From: Anaerosoma sp034007245
GTDB taxonomy: Bacteria; Actinomycetota; Coriobacteriia; Anaerosomatales; Anaerosomataceae
NCBI GenBank assembly: GCA_034007245.1
Contig: JAVERH010000069.1
Coordinates: 1 to 10,559, forward strand
Length of the DNA stretch: 10,559 nucleotides
Reading direction: 5' to 3'
In this document: piece by piece, positions 1 to 7,367 of the stretch
Layout of the letters: each line of letters starts with the position of its first letter
Numbering within the stretch: the first letter of the stretch is position 1
Made by a program: the position numbers and the translations under genes
The notes under the pieces: generated by a model
Told to the model about the DNA's origin: nothing
The model's input: the letters and a program-made list of their open reading frames with translations, nothing else
Databases searched by the model: none

Positions 1-368
1 GCACCGAATCGCTCAACGGCGGCGATGGCGTTGACGATCCGGTCCGCACCGACCTCGCGCGGATTCTCGTATGAGATCGGCATCCCGGTCTTCATGCCCG
101 GCCCCACCACCAAAGGAGCGATCCCGGTGGCGCGAAGAGCAAGCTCTTCGTAGGCGGCCGTGAGCGTCGGCACGACCGATGAGATCACGACACGTTCCAC
201 CTCAGTCCAGCCCTGCTCGTCCATCGCGAACAGCCCGCCGATGCGTACACGGATCTCATCGGCGGTCAGCACCGGATCGGTGGAGACCCGCCAGCGAGCA
301 ACGGGACCGTCATCCCCGATGAGGCCCAACACGGTCTGTGTATTACCGATATCCACTGCGAGGATCAC
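1..368 (-). CDS. coaX: type III pantothenate kinase, N-terminal part (cut by window edge)
   Basis: Catalyses ATP-dependent phosphorylation of pantothenate, the first step of CoA synthesis, in the cytoplasm. I translated this strand by hand: 122 complete codons are present, and the rest lies beyond position 1. The protein opens MILAVDIGNTQTVLGL, which holds the ASKHA phosphate-binding DxGNT motif (D6, G8, N9, T10). Residues 89-113 carry the family stretch GPGMKTGMPI, then ENPREVGADRIVNA with the GxDR motif at 107-110. The start is GTG at 368-366, preceded by a purine-rich GGGAAGGGG Shine-Dalgarno region. It is transcribed divergently from the response regulator gene. CoaX is often found next to birA and nad genes; here about 7 kb of other genes separates them on the same strand. 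The family call is firm. Activity cannot be judged because most of the protein is missing. Confidence 0.93.
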   Translation of the reverse strand, partial: MILAVDIGNTQTVLGLIGDDGPVARWRVSTDPVLTADEIRVRIGGLFAMDEQGWTEVERVVISSVVPTLTAAYEELALRATGIAPLVVGPGMKTGMPISYENPREVGADRIVNAIAAVERFG

Positions 369-483
369 AGGTGCCCCTTCCCTTCAGCCGCTATGCGACC
401 GTGACGACCCGGCAACAGCATCGGTAGGCCCGATGAAGCCCGGTGGTATCATCGCTTATGACCTCGACTCCAGGAGGAAGACC
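369..483. promoter_or_regulatory. divergent intergenic region between coaX and the two-component operon
   Basis: This 115 bp gap lies between two divergent start codons and must hold the promoters for both directions unless a start is misplaced. On the plus strand, TGG-TATCAT at 444-452 looks like an extended -10 element (TGn plus a 5/6 match to TATAAT), with transcription expected to start near 459. No good -35 hexamer sits 16-18 bases upstream, as is usual for extended -10 promoters. A strong AGGAGG ribosome binding site lies at 472-477. I found no convincing promoter hexamers for coaX. The gap assignment is firm; the individual element is tentative. Confidence 0.45.
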
Positions 484-1185
484 GTGACGATCATGCCTGC
501 CCGGATCCTCGTCGTCGACGACGAAGAGTCGATCCTTCAGTTCGTATCGTACAACCTCCGCAAGGAGGGGTACGACGTTACCGTGGCACCCGACGGTGAC
601 ACGGCACTCGCTCGTGCAGCAGAAACACCGTTCGACCTCGTCGTTTTAGACATCATGCTACCCGGAACCGATGGCTATGAAGTATGCCGACGTCTGCGTG
701 CCACCAGCGATACACCGGTACTCTTCCTCTCCGCCCGGGACACCGAGCTCGACAAGGTCGTCGGACTCGAGCTTGGTGGAGACGACTACCTGGCCAAGCC
801 GTTCGGCGTCCGTGAGCTCATCGCCCGAGTCAAGGCGCTTCTGCGACGGACCGGCGGGCGCAGCACCGAGGGCACCGAAAATAACGGTACGCTCGTAGCC
901 GCCGGCATCTCACTCGACGAGAGCTCGCACCTAGCCTTCCACGACGATACCGAGATCGACCTCACCCCGCGTGAGTTCGAACTCCTCGCATGCCTCATGC
1001 GCCACGCAGGCCGTGTTCTCTCCCGCGAGCAGTTGCTCAAGGAGGCCTGGGAATGGCAGTACGTGGTGGAAACCAAGACAGTCGATACCCACATCAAGCG
1101 GCTGCGCGACAAACTCGCTGCGGCAGGGGTCGACCCTGCGGTGGTGGAGACCGTACGTGGCTACGGATACCGGCTGGCGACGTAG
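484..1185 (+). CDS. OmpR/PhoB-family response regulator
   Basis: DNA-binding response regulator of 233 aa, close to the usual family length. The receiver domain spans about 6-120, with acidic pocket D12/D13, phospho-acceptor D56 in LDIMLPG, switch residue S83 (FLSAR) and K105 in the AKPFG motif. The winged-helix output domain spans about 135-233, with DLTPREFELL, the VLSREQLL segment and the typical end VDTHIKRLRDKL...VETVRGYGYRL. I chose GTG at 484 because AGGAGG at 472-477 is 6 bases upstream; ATG at 493 would be 15 bases away. The open frame runs back to 160, but that part is antisense to coaX and reads as non-coding. The cognate kinase starts 6 bases after the stop. PhoB/WalR-like regulators are the closest type, but nothing in the window identifies the regulon. 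Confidence 0.95.
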   Translation: MTIMPARILVVDDEESILQFVSYNLRKEGYDVTVAPDGDTALARAAETPFDLVVLDIMLPGTDGYEVCRRLRATSDTPVLFLSARDTELDKVVGLELGGDDYLAKPFGVRELIARVKALLRRTGGRSTEGTENNGTLVAAGISLDESSHLAFHDDTEIDLTPREFELLACLMRHAGRVLSREQLLKEAWEWQYVVETKTVDTHIKRLRDKLAAAGVDPAVVETVRGYGYRLAT

Positions 1186-1191
1186 CACACC

Positions 1192-2634
1192 ATGCGCTCA
1201 TCGATCCGCCGCCGACTGATCGTCGCCTTCCTCGCTGTCGCCCTGACGGTCGCATCCGTGCTCTCCGTGTACTTTCTGACAGAACTCGAGGGCTACGGGC
1301 TGCGGAAGATCGAAGAGCGACTCACCAGCGAGCAAGCGGTACTTGCATCTGCACTCTCCGCACAGATCACCACATCGGGAGGCCGGGGCCTGAGCGACAC
1401 TCAGGCATCGATACTCTCCTCTGAGCTCAACCGGAATAGCCAGGAGCAAGCTTCGCGTATCCGGGTCCTCGACCGCAGTGGCGTGTCGCTCGCTGACTCG
1501 ACCGGCGCCGATCTCGACATAGGGTATTCGGAGACCCCGGAGGTCGCACGAGCGCTGGCCGGAGACACCTCGTCGGTACAGCGGGCTCTGCCCGACGGCA
1601 GGATCATGATCTCGGTCGCAGGCCCTGTGATCGTGGATGGCCGCGTGCTTGGCGTCGTCCACACGTCGGCCGCCACGTTCTCGATCCGCACGCTCGTGCG
1701 CGACTACCGCCTCCAGCTCGCGATCGCCGCCGTGCTCTTCATTCTCGGGACGCTCGTACTCACGGAGTTCCTCGCCCGGTGGCTCTCGACGCCGCTCCAA
1801 TCGCTCGCGGAGGGCGCCGTGGCGTTCGCATCAGGCGACCACTCGGTACGAGTCCGCCCGACGGGATCTGATGAGACGCGCGCTGTAGCCGAGGCGTTCA
1901 ACGCCATGGCCGATGAGGTTCAGGAGGCACTACGTGAGCTGCGGGAGGAAGAGCGCCGGAAGTCGCGCTTCGTCTCCGATGTAAGCCACGAGCTCCGCAC
2001 GCCGCTCACCGCGATCCGTGGGGCCGCAGAGACGCTGCTCGACGGGGACGTGCCAGAGGATGACGCACGGCAGTTCCTCTCGACGATCGCACGCGAGTCC
2101 GAACGACTCGGCCGCCTGGCCAACGACTTGATCACACTGCAGCGCATCGAGGGCGCTACCGGTGAGTTGCCACTTTCACGGGTCGACCTCGCGAGCATCG
2201 CACGGCATGCGATCGACGGGCTCGCCCCGCTCACCGAAGCGCGCGGGGTCACCGTCGACATCGCAGGTACAGCAGCACCGGTGCTTGGGGATCGGGATCG
2301 GTTGCAGCAGGTGTTCGCCAACCTCATCGACAACGCCTCACGCGTCACCCCCGAGGGCAAGAAGGTCACCATCGAACTCTCGGACGAAGACGATCGGGTG
2401 ATCGCGCGGGTGGTCGACCAGGGGCCCGGTATCGCCGAGAAGGACGCCCAGAGGATCTTCGATCGCTTCTACCGCGCACAGTCGAGCCGGGATCGTGGAA
2501 CAGGTGGCGCTGGTCTCGGGCTCGCGATCGTGGCTGCGATCGTCACCGGCCACGGCGGCACCATCTCCGCCGCGACGCTTCCTGAAGGCGGTACCGCGTT
2601 CACGCTAAGCTTCCCCGCCGTGAACCCTGACTAG
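1192..2634 (+). CDS. membrane sensor histidine kinase (HAMP-HisKA-HATPase_c)
   Basis: Partner kinase of the preceding regulator, 480 aa. A basic N-terminus leads into TM1 (about 9-30). An extracytoplasmic region of about 140 residues follows, whose second half (about 88-160, IRVLDRSGVSLADS to GVVHTSA) looks like a PAS/Cache-type sensor. TM2 is about 173-196 and HAMP about 197-250. The HisKA domain carries the phospho-acceptor H266 in VSDVSHELRTPL. The catalytic domain has the N box (NLIDNA, N377 and N381), G1 (DQGPGI, 409-414), F box (IFDRFYRA) and G2 (GAGLGLAI, 439-446). All catalytic motifs are intact. ATG at 1192 has no clear Shine-Dalgarno site and lies 6 bases after the regulator's stop, so coupled translation is likely. 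The architecture matches PhoR/WalK-type kinases. No pst, phoU or wal accessory gene is present, so the stimulus is unknown. Confidence 0.94.
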   Translation: MRSSIRRRLIVAFLAVALTVASVLSVYFLTELEGYGLRKIEERLTSEQAVLASALSAQITTSGGRGLSDTQASILSSELNRNSQEQASRIRVLDRSGVSLADSTGADLDIGYSETPEVARALAGDTSSVQRALPDGRIMISVAGPVIVDGRVLGVVHTSAATFSIRTLVRDYRLQLAIAAVLFILGTLVLTEFLARWLSTPLQSLAEGAVAFASGDHSVRVRPTGSDETRAVAEAFNAMADEVQEALRELREEERRKSRFVSDVSHELRTPLTAIRGAAETLLDGDVPEDDARQFLSTIARESERLGRLANDLITLQRIEGATGELPLSRVDLASIARHAIDGLAPLTEARGVTVDIAGTAAPVLGDRDRLQQVFANLIDNASRVTPEGKKVTIELSDEDDRVIARVVDQGPGIAEKDAQRIFDRFYRAQSSRDRGTGGAGLGLAIVAAIVTGHGGTISAATLPEGGTAFTLSFPAVNPD

Positions 2635-2676
2635 GAGGGGCGACCGGCCGCACAGCGGGCAAACGTGAGCGGCGCA
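2635..2676. other. 42 bp convergent gap between the kinase and ATPase genes
   Basis: The kinase reads in from the left and the ATPase from the right. A small perfect stem (CGCATC at 2673-2678 and GATGCG at 2686-2691, 7-base loop) overlaps the ATPase stop codon at 2677-2679. It has no adjacent T run on either strand, so I do not call it an intrinsic terminator. No small gene is visible. Confidence 0.4.
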
Positions 2677-5394
2677 TCAGGTACAGATGCGGTCGATCTC
2701 AAGAAGCGTGTGATCGCCAGCCATCCGGGAGAACACTGCGGCTGTTTCGGGATGACATGTGAAGAAGATGATCTGCCGCCTCTCGGCAAGCTGCGCGATC
2801 GCCTCGGCAGCACCCTCCCGCCGTTCGGGATCGAAGTTCACGAGCACGTCATCCATCAAGACCGGCAGGGCGCTACCTATGTCCCCGAGGCGTGCGATGA
2901 GCCCCAGCCTAATCGATAGATAGAGCTGCTCGGCGGTACCCCTTGAGAGCAGATCCGAAGTATGGGCTGCCGCATGCGCGTCGAACGCCTCGATACGTCC
3001 CTCATCGAGTGGCACGGTAAGGCTCTGATATCGACCTCCGGTCATCGTCGAGAAAAGACGCCCCGCCTCCCTGACGACCTCGGGCTGACGCTCGCGCTCG
3101 TAGCGCTGCTGCGCATCAGCGAGGATGCGAGCCGCGCACGCGTCTACCAGATATCTGTCGACCACATCGGCCACCCGCTCGACAAGTCCCGACTCGGTAA
3201 GCGCCAGCTCGATGCCCTGCTGCTCCCGTGCTCCTTGCTCAAGGCGAGCCTCGAGCCCGCTGATATCGCCAACCAAAGACTCGAACGCCCTGGCAGCTTC
3301 AGCCTCTTCGCGCTCCGCGACCGATCTGCGCACACGCAGGTCGTCAAGCGTTCCACCTTCGACGAGATCGAAACGCTCCAGTATCTCGCGGATGTCTGCC
3401 TGCGCCTTCTCAAGACGCGCCTCTTCAGCCGCTATCCGCGCGTCCGCAGGCCGGATCTCCCGCAGAAGCTCGTCGGCGCGCGCAGCGTGTGCCCGCCCAG
3501 AGCCAAGATGCTCTTTGATCCGATTCACCAGAGCGGGAAGCCCATCGTGACCTGACGGCACCGGCAGATCCATCAGCGGCTTCGCGGCACTGCGAAGCCG
3601 CGATATATAGTCATCGATCGCCGCCGACTTACGCGCCAGATCCTCGCGCAGCTCGGCTTCACTCTCGCGCGCGGTGCGCGCCTCGCGCGCAGCCGTGATC
3701 GCAGTGGCGGCGGCGGCCGGTGATAATCCGGCCGGGAGCATGCGCTCCTCAAGCCACGAACCCCACAGTGTACGGCGTGTCTCAAGAGCACCGCGAGCGA
3801 GAGAGACGTCACGCTCAGCTTCGGCTACAGTGGCGGTCGCAGCCTCGAGCGCCGCCACTGCGGTACGTGCGTTCTCGAGCGCGCGCCTCATGCGAGACAG
3901 ATCGAGAGTACCCGCATCGGGCTGGAGGCCCAGCACGCGCAACGCACTGCGCTCGTCATCGCCGAGCGCGACAGGAACGCCCGCACGGGAACGCAGCAGG
4001 AACCAGAGTCCTGCGATCACCAGCACGCCCCCTATACCCGCCGTGACCCACTCCCGGAGGTATACGCCGGCCGCGATCGCGACAACACCCGAGACGAGCA
4101 TCACTAGCGATGGCAGGTCGAGACCGTGACTCGAACCGTTCGATGAAGCCACTCTCGCCGACTCGAGCGCCTCCAGGGCCGACAGCCGTTCGGCGATGGC
4201 GTCACCCGGATCGTCGGTGACGATACCAAGGGGTAGCAGAACGCGGTTCGCAGCCGCCTGCGCCCGGGCAAGAACGGCGGACTCGCGCTCGAGCGTCTCG
4301 GTGCGACTCTCCACCTGCAGCTCAAGACGCTGTAGTGCGTCACGCGCCTCATCGATAGACACGGCATCCTCGTGACTCGCTCCAAAACCGACCAGCGCAT
4401 CGTGCTCCAGACCGCTACGTACAGCGGCGTCTCCCGCACGCGAAGACGCGCGCGCCACTGCGTCGCGGGCTGCGGCGAGCGAGCGGACCGATTCGATATG
4501 CACGGGTGCTTCATCGAGCAAGGCGTCCAGCTCGGGGGCCGCCGCAAGCAGCGCTTCGTCGATCACGATCGCGTCGAGCTCCTCGGCCATCCGCTTGCGC
4601 TCCTGCCTGAGCAGGATCAGTGACTCTTCCTGATCCCGGATATCCGAGAGGCGCTCATCGGCGCGATCGACGGCGACCACGAGACCCGTAAGACCCACCC
4701 GCGAACGCTCGAGTGCCTCTCGTAGCACCGGAAGCCGCTCCCGGAGTGCCGCCAGGCGCTCCTGGTCATCCGCGAACTCCTCGCTGCGCGTGCGGAGAGC
4801 ACGCTCCTCGGCACGCACCGTACGCAACTCGGATATAAGCGTGTTGAGCTCGCGCTTCCGTCCACCCGGAGTGAATATCTCACCGGCGCTCTTCTCGAGG
4901 GCCGCCCGAACCTCATGCGGGCTCACCTGCAAACCAGCGCTTGCCGCATACAAGCGCGACAGAACGTCATCCCCTGTCGCCCGCTGGTCCTCGATCGCCG
5001 CCATCTCATCGAGCCCGAAGCCGAAGACGATGCGATAGGCGAGCGCACTCACCCCGCGCGTCAACTCGACAGCGAGATCGGGATGCTCCTCGCCCGCCAG
5101 TGCACGAGTGCGCAAGGCTCCGCCATGCGGTCCCTCGGCCCTCTCGAGTACCCAACTCCCCTCACTATCGCTGAAGACGAGTCTGCCAAGACGTCCGTCA
5201 CCGGACACGAAGTAACCCGACTCCTTGCGTGCCGCGGTCGGGTACCCGAAGAGCACGTGGCGCACGAGCGACGTATAAGTGGACTTGCCAGCCTCATTAG
5301 GACCGAGGACGACGGTGAGTCCCGCGTCCAGATCGCCGAGCGTCGCGCCGGTAAGGCGTCCGTATCGCACCGCTTCTATCCGCTGGAGTCTCAT
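2677..5394 (-). CDS. YhaN-like SMC/SbcC-type AAA ATPase with central membrane hairpin
   Basis: Large ATPase of 905 aa, near the roughly 960 aa of B. subtilis YhaN. The N-terminal half-domain has Walker A GPNEAGKST (31-39). The C-terminal half has the ABC signature LSRGTAEQLYLSIRLG (816-831), Walker B with D-loop PVLMDDVLVNFD (844-855) and the H-loop histidine H881 (FFTCH). D849 sits where many ABC ATPases have Glu; I recall DD as usual in this family. Long charged helical stretches (about 185-380 and 500-790) are probable coiled coil. At about 428-467, almost exactly mid-protein, two hydrophobic segments form a predicted TM hairpin. There are only three cysteines, all in the C-terminal part, so no CxxC zinc hook exists. 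ATG at 5394 overlaps the upstream metallophosphoesterase stop (ATGA). The likely role is ATP-dependent control of that nuclease in DNA processing (inferred from SbcCD). Confidence 0.88.
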   Translation of the reverse strand: MRLQRIEAVRYGRLTGATLGDLDAGLTVVLGPNEAGKSTYTSLVRHVLFGYPTAARKESGYFVSGDGRLGRLVFSDSEGSWVLERAEGPHGGALRTRALAGEEHPDLAVELTRGVSALAYRIVFGFGLDEMAAIEDQRATGDDVLSRLYAASAGLQVSPHEVRAALEKSAGEIFTPGGRKRELNTLISELRTVRAEERALRTRSEEFADDQERLAALRERLPVLREALERSRVGLTGLVVAVDRADERLSDIRDQEESLILLRQERKRMAEELDAIVIDEALLAAAPELDALLDEAPVHIESVRSLAAARDAVARASSRAGDAAVRSGLEHDALVGFGASHEDAVSIDEARDALQRLELQVESRTETLERESAVLARAQAAANRVLLPLGIVTDDPGDAIAERLSALEALESARVASSNGSSHGLDLPSLVMLVSGVVAIAAGVYLREWVTAGIGGVLVIAGLWFLLRSRAGVPVALGDDERSALRVLGLQPDAGTLDLSRMRRALENARTAVAALEAATATVAEAERDVSLARGALETRRTLWGSWLEERMLPAGLSPAAAATAITAAREARTARESEAELREDLARKSAAIDDYISRLRSAAKPLMDLPVPSGHDGLPALVNRIKEHLGSGRAHAARADELLREIRPADARIAAEEARLEKAQADIREILERFDLVEGGTLDDLRVRRSVAEREEAEAARAFESLVGDISGLEARLEQGAREQQGIELALTESGLVERVADVVDRYLVDACAARILADAQQRYERERQPEVVREAGRLFSTMTGGRYQSLTVPLDEGRIEAFDAHAAAHTSDLLSRGTAEQLYLSIRLGLIARLGDIGSALPVLMDDVLVNFDPERREGAAEAIAQLAERRQIIFFTCHPETAAVFSRMAGDHTLLEIDRICT

Positions 5395-6647
5395 CGCTGC
5401 TCCTCGGCGATCAGGCGATCGAGCGCACGGTCACGGGCGCGCACGATCACGGACCGAGCATCGGGAGCAGACACGTCACGCGAGTCCAGAGCGCCCAGGA
5501 TCGGCTTCGCGACAGTCGCTACGTATGCGTCGAGCGCATCGGTATCGGCAAGCAGCGTATCGGTGAGTGCCACGAGATCGGCGGCGAAGTCCGACCCCGA
5601 GCGAACGAGATCCAGATCGATCACGGGGCGGGTACTGTCTCTCAGGCGGTCGATCCATGCCCATGGCTCACGGGCAAGACCCGATGCGCGAATGTCAGCG
5701 AGAAGGTCGTCCAGGGCCTTCATGCGCGCAAGCTCGGCGTGTGCGCCACTGCGTCCCGTGAGCTCGAGCCGCAGTACGACAGGGATGCCACCCGCCTCTT
5801 CAAGCGCGCGATCGACTTCGCATTGCAGCGCGTCACGCACCGCATCGATATCCTCGAGCTCATCGGCAACGACGGATGCGGTCGCCCACGCCACCCGTGC
5901 GGTCGACACACGTTCAAGGGTCGCCCCACGCTCGTCGAGCGTCACGACGGTACAGCCGCGTTCGCCCGTCTCACCGGGGTGTAGCCCCTGCGTGCAGCCG
6001 CTATAGACGATCGGCGGGTCCTCCGAGAGGACCTCCGGCCGGTGGATGTGCCCCAGTGCCCAGTAGTCCATGCGCGCAGCTCGCAGGTCATCGAGTGAGC
6101 AGGGGGCGTACGGTCCGTGCCCCTCGCGCCCACCGACATTGGTGTGAAGCACGCCGACCGCCAGTGTGTCGTCGAGCTCTCGTGAGAACCCACGTGCGAG
6201 GTTGTCTCGCTCCGCAACGGTCCTGAACGATCGTCCGTACAAAGCGCAGGCGGGCTTCCCGTCGCACTGCACGACGACACGCTCGACCACATCGGAGGCG
6301 AATACATGCACATTGGAGGGCATCTCGAGACCGGCTGAGTGCCCGACTACAGGATCGTGATTACCCCGTGCGATGAACACGCGGACGCCTGCCGCGTCCA
6401 GACGCGCACACGCCTCCCTGAACGCGAACTCGGTACGCAGGGGCTTATCGGCACTGTTGTAGACGTCTCCCGCGAGCACAAGGAAGTCCGCCTCGCGCTC
6501 GATGCAGGTCTCCACGACCACATCGAGAGCCCCGAGCGTGGCGGCGATGAGCGCCTCTCTCACGCGCGGGTCATCCGCATCGACACCCTTGAACGGCGCA
6601 TCGAGATGAAGATCGGCTGCATGGACGAACCGCACAGAACCGGACAC
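5391..6647 (-). CDS. YhaO/SbcD-like metallophosphoesterase (putative DNA repair exonuclease)
   Basis: A 418 aa calcineurin-like phosphoesterase. The N-terminal domain keeps all metal-binding motifs of the Mre11/SbcD/YhaO group: DLH (D12, H14), GDVYN (D61), GNHD (N97, H98), H168 (GVLHTN) and GHIH (H200, H202). The C-terminal 150 or so residues are a less conserved charged domain, as expected for a capping or partner-binding region. The start is GTG at 6647; GGAGGG (complement of 6651-6656) precedes it with good spacing, and the product opens MSGSVRFVHAADLHLD. The stop overlaps the ATPase start by 4 bases, so the two are made together and probably form a complex. Family and metal chemistry are well supported. 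The substrate (DNA ends versus another phosphodiester) is inferred from the neighbour and from YhaO/SbcD relatives. Confidence 0.9.
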   Translation of the reverse strand: MSGSVRFVHAADLHLDAPFKGVDADDPRVREALIAATLGALDVVVETCIEREADFLVLAGDVYNSADKPLRTEFAFREACARLDAAGVRVFIARGNHDPVVGHSAGLEMPSNVHVFASDVVERVVVQCDGKPACALYGRSFRTVAERDNLARGFSRELDDTLAVGVLHTNVGGREGHGPYAPCSLDDLRAARMDYWALGHIHRPEVLSEDPPIVYSGCTQGLHPGETGERGCTVVTLDERGATLERVSTARVAWATASVVADELEDIDAVRDALQCEVDRALEEAGGIPVVLRLELTGRSGAHAELARMKALDDLLADIRASGLAREPWAWIDRLRDSTRPVIDLDLVRSGSDFAADLVALTDTLLADTDALDAYVATVAKPILGALDSRDVSAPDARSVIVRARDRALDRLIAEEQR

Positions 6648-6730
6648 TCGCCCTCCCCCTCATATCGAAACCTACCCGCCTATAGTAACGGGGCGCTCTG
6701 ACACGCGACAGGGTGGACCACACCGAGAGC
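6648..6730 (-). promoter_or_regulatory. short gap before the metallophosphoesterase gene, weak promoter candidate
   Basis: This gap of 83 bases lies between the bioY stop and the metallophosphoesterase start. TACTAT (minus strand, 6687-6682) is a weak -10-like element, without a good -35 hexamer at 17 bases. A clear Shine-Dalgarno sequence sits at 6651-6656. No stem with a T run follows bioY, so read-through from bioY into the nuclease/ATPase pair is possible. Confidence 0.25.
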
Positions 6731-7297
6731 TCACCGACAGCACCCCGCCTGGAGTACACCGGGGCTGGCGCGTCTCACAGAACGGGTGACGATAAGAGCG
6801 ATGAGCACCTTGATGGCGTCCGGCACGATGAACGGCACTACCGCCACGCCGAGCCCTTCCACAGCCGTCATGCTCGTGACCATCGTGAGCTGCACAAGCC
6901 CGAGCATATACGAGACCGCGACCATCACCGCGACACCAAGCGTATCGGCACCGAGCCTGTGCACCCCGGGTCCGCCCGAGAGCCGTGTACGCACAAGGGA
7001 ACCCAGTGGAGCACCCACCACGAAGCCGACGAGGAAGCCGCCTGTCGGTCCGAGCAGCACACCCACACCCCCGCTGCCTGCAGAGAACACCGGCAGACCG
7101 ATCGCCCCGAGGGCGACATACGTACCCAGTGCAGCAAGTGACTCCCGCGGCGAGAGCAGCAGCACGGTGACCGCGACTGCAAGCACCTGCAGTGTCACCG
7201 GTACTGGGCCGATCGGCACTGCCACGAGTGCACTGACACCGATCAGGGCTGCGGCGAGAGCTGCACGCACCAATCCCGCAGTCCGGGAGTCACGCAT
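6731..7297 (-). CDS. bioY: BioY biotin transporter (ECF substrate-binding subunit)
   Basis: Integral membrane protein of 188 aa that binds and imports biotin as the S component of an energy-coupling-factor transporter; some BioY proteins are reported to work alone. About six hydrophobic segments are visible. Family motifs are PVPVTLQ (31-37), GLPVF (67-71), GPTGGFL (83-89) and PFIVPDAIK (155-163). I chose ATG at 7297, with GGAG (7308-7305) 7 bases upstream. An upstream in-frame ATG at 7321 would lie inside the operator and downstream of no good ribosome site. No EcfA or EcfT gene is nearby, so it either uses shared ECF energy modules encoded elsewhere or acts without them. It lies just downstream of birA behind its own promoter and operator, which implies biotin-dependent repression. 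Confidence 0.93.
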   Translation of the reverse strand: MRDSRTAGLVRAALAAALIGVSALVAVPIGPVPVTLQVLAVAVTVLLLSPRESLAALGTYVALGAIGLPVFSAGSGGVGVLLGPTGGFLVGFVVGAPLGSLVRTRLSGGPGVHRLGADTLGVAVMVAVSYMLGLVQLTMVTSMTAVEGLGVAVVPFIVPDAIKVLIALIVTRSVRRASPGVLQAGCCR

Positions 7298-7310
7298 GCG
7301 GGGTCTCCAA

Positions 7311-7343
7311 ATCGTAAGCATGTTGATTACGAAGGCTTACGAT
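7311..7343. promoter_or_regulatory. predicted BirA operator in front of bioY
   Basis: A perfect 9-bp inverted repeat, ATCGTAAGC (7311-7319) and GCTTACGAT (7335-7343), is separated by 15 bases. Known BirA operators have two roughly 9-base arms of the TTGTAAACC type with a spacer of about 14-16 bases, so geometry and the GTAA core agree. It sits between birA, which encodes an HTH-containing BirA, and bioY, a standard BirA target. It overlaps the -10 element and the expected transcription start of the bioY promoter, so binding of biotinyl-AMP-loaded BirA dimers would block initiation. Binding is inferred; the repeat itself is seen. Confidence 0.82.
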
Positions 7344-7367
7344 ATCCAGCCCCAGAACATCGGTCAA
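7339..7367 (-). promoter_or_regulatory. bioY promoter (-35 TTGACC, -10 TATCGT)
   Basis: On the minus strand TTGACC (7367-7362, 5/6 match to TTGACA) is followed after exactly 17 bases by TATCGT (7344-7339, 4/6 match to TATAAT). The -35 hexamer contains the birA stop codon (7366-7364), and the -10 lies within one arm of the predicted BirA operator. Transcription would start near 7332, giving a leader of about 35 bases before the bioY ATG. Confidence 0.65.

Noticed and set aside
160..483. An N-terminal extension of 108 codons for the response regulator
   Set aside because: It is antisense to coaX, has no receiver-like sequence, and the strong AGGAGG site at 472-477 places the start at 484.
484..2634. 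Naming the two-component genes phoB and phoR
   Set aside because: Domain layout alone does not separate PhoBR from other OmpR-class pairs, and no phosphate genes are adjacent.
2673..2691. Intrinsic terminator between the convergent genes
   Set aside because: A 6-bp stem without a T run on either strand and overlapping a stop codon is too weak.
4915..6006. Plus-strand open frame of 363 codons opposite the ATPase and phosphoesterase
   Set aside because: Antisense shadow with Ser/Arg-rich composition; the opposite strand carries intact catalytic motifs.
2677..6647. Calling the pair sbcD-sbcC
   Set aside because: The ATPase lacks the CxxC hook, has a central membrane hairpin, and ends with the DDVLVNFD type of Walker B region seen in YhaN-like proteins rather than the LDEGFG type of SbcC.
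7298..7321. Upstream ATG for BioY, adding 8 residues
   Set aside because: That ATG lies inside the predicted operator and before the GGAG ribosome site that serves the ATG at 7297.
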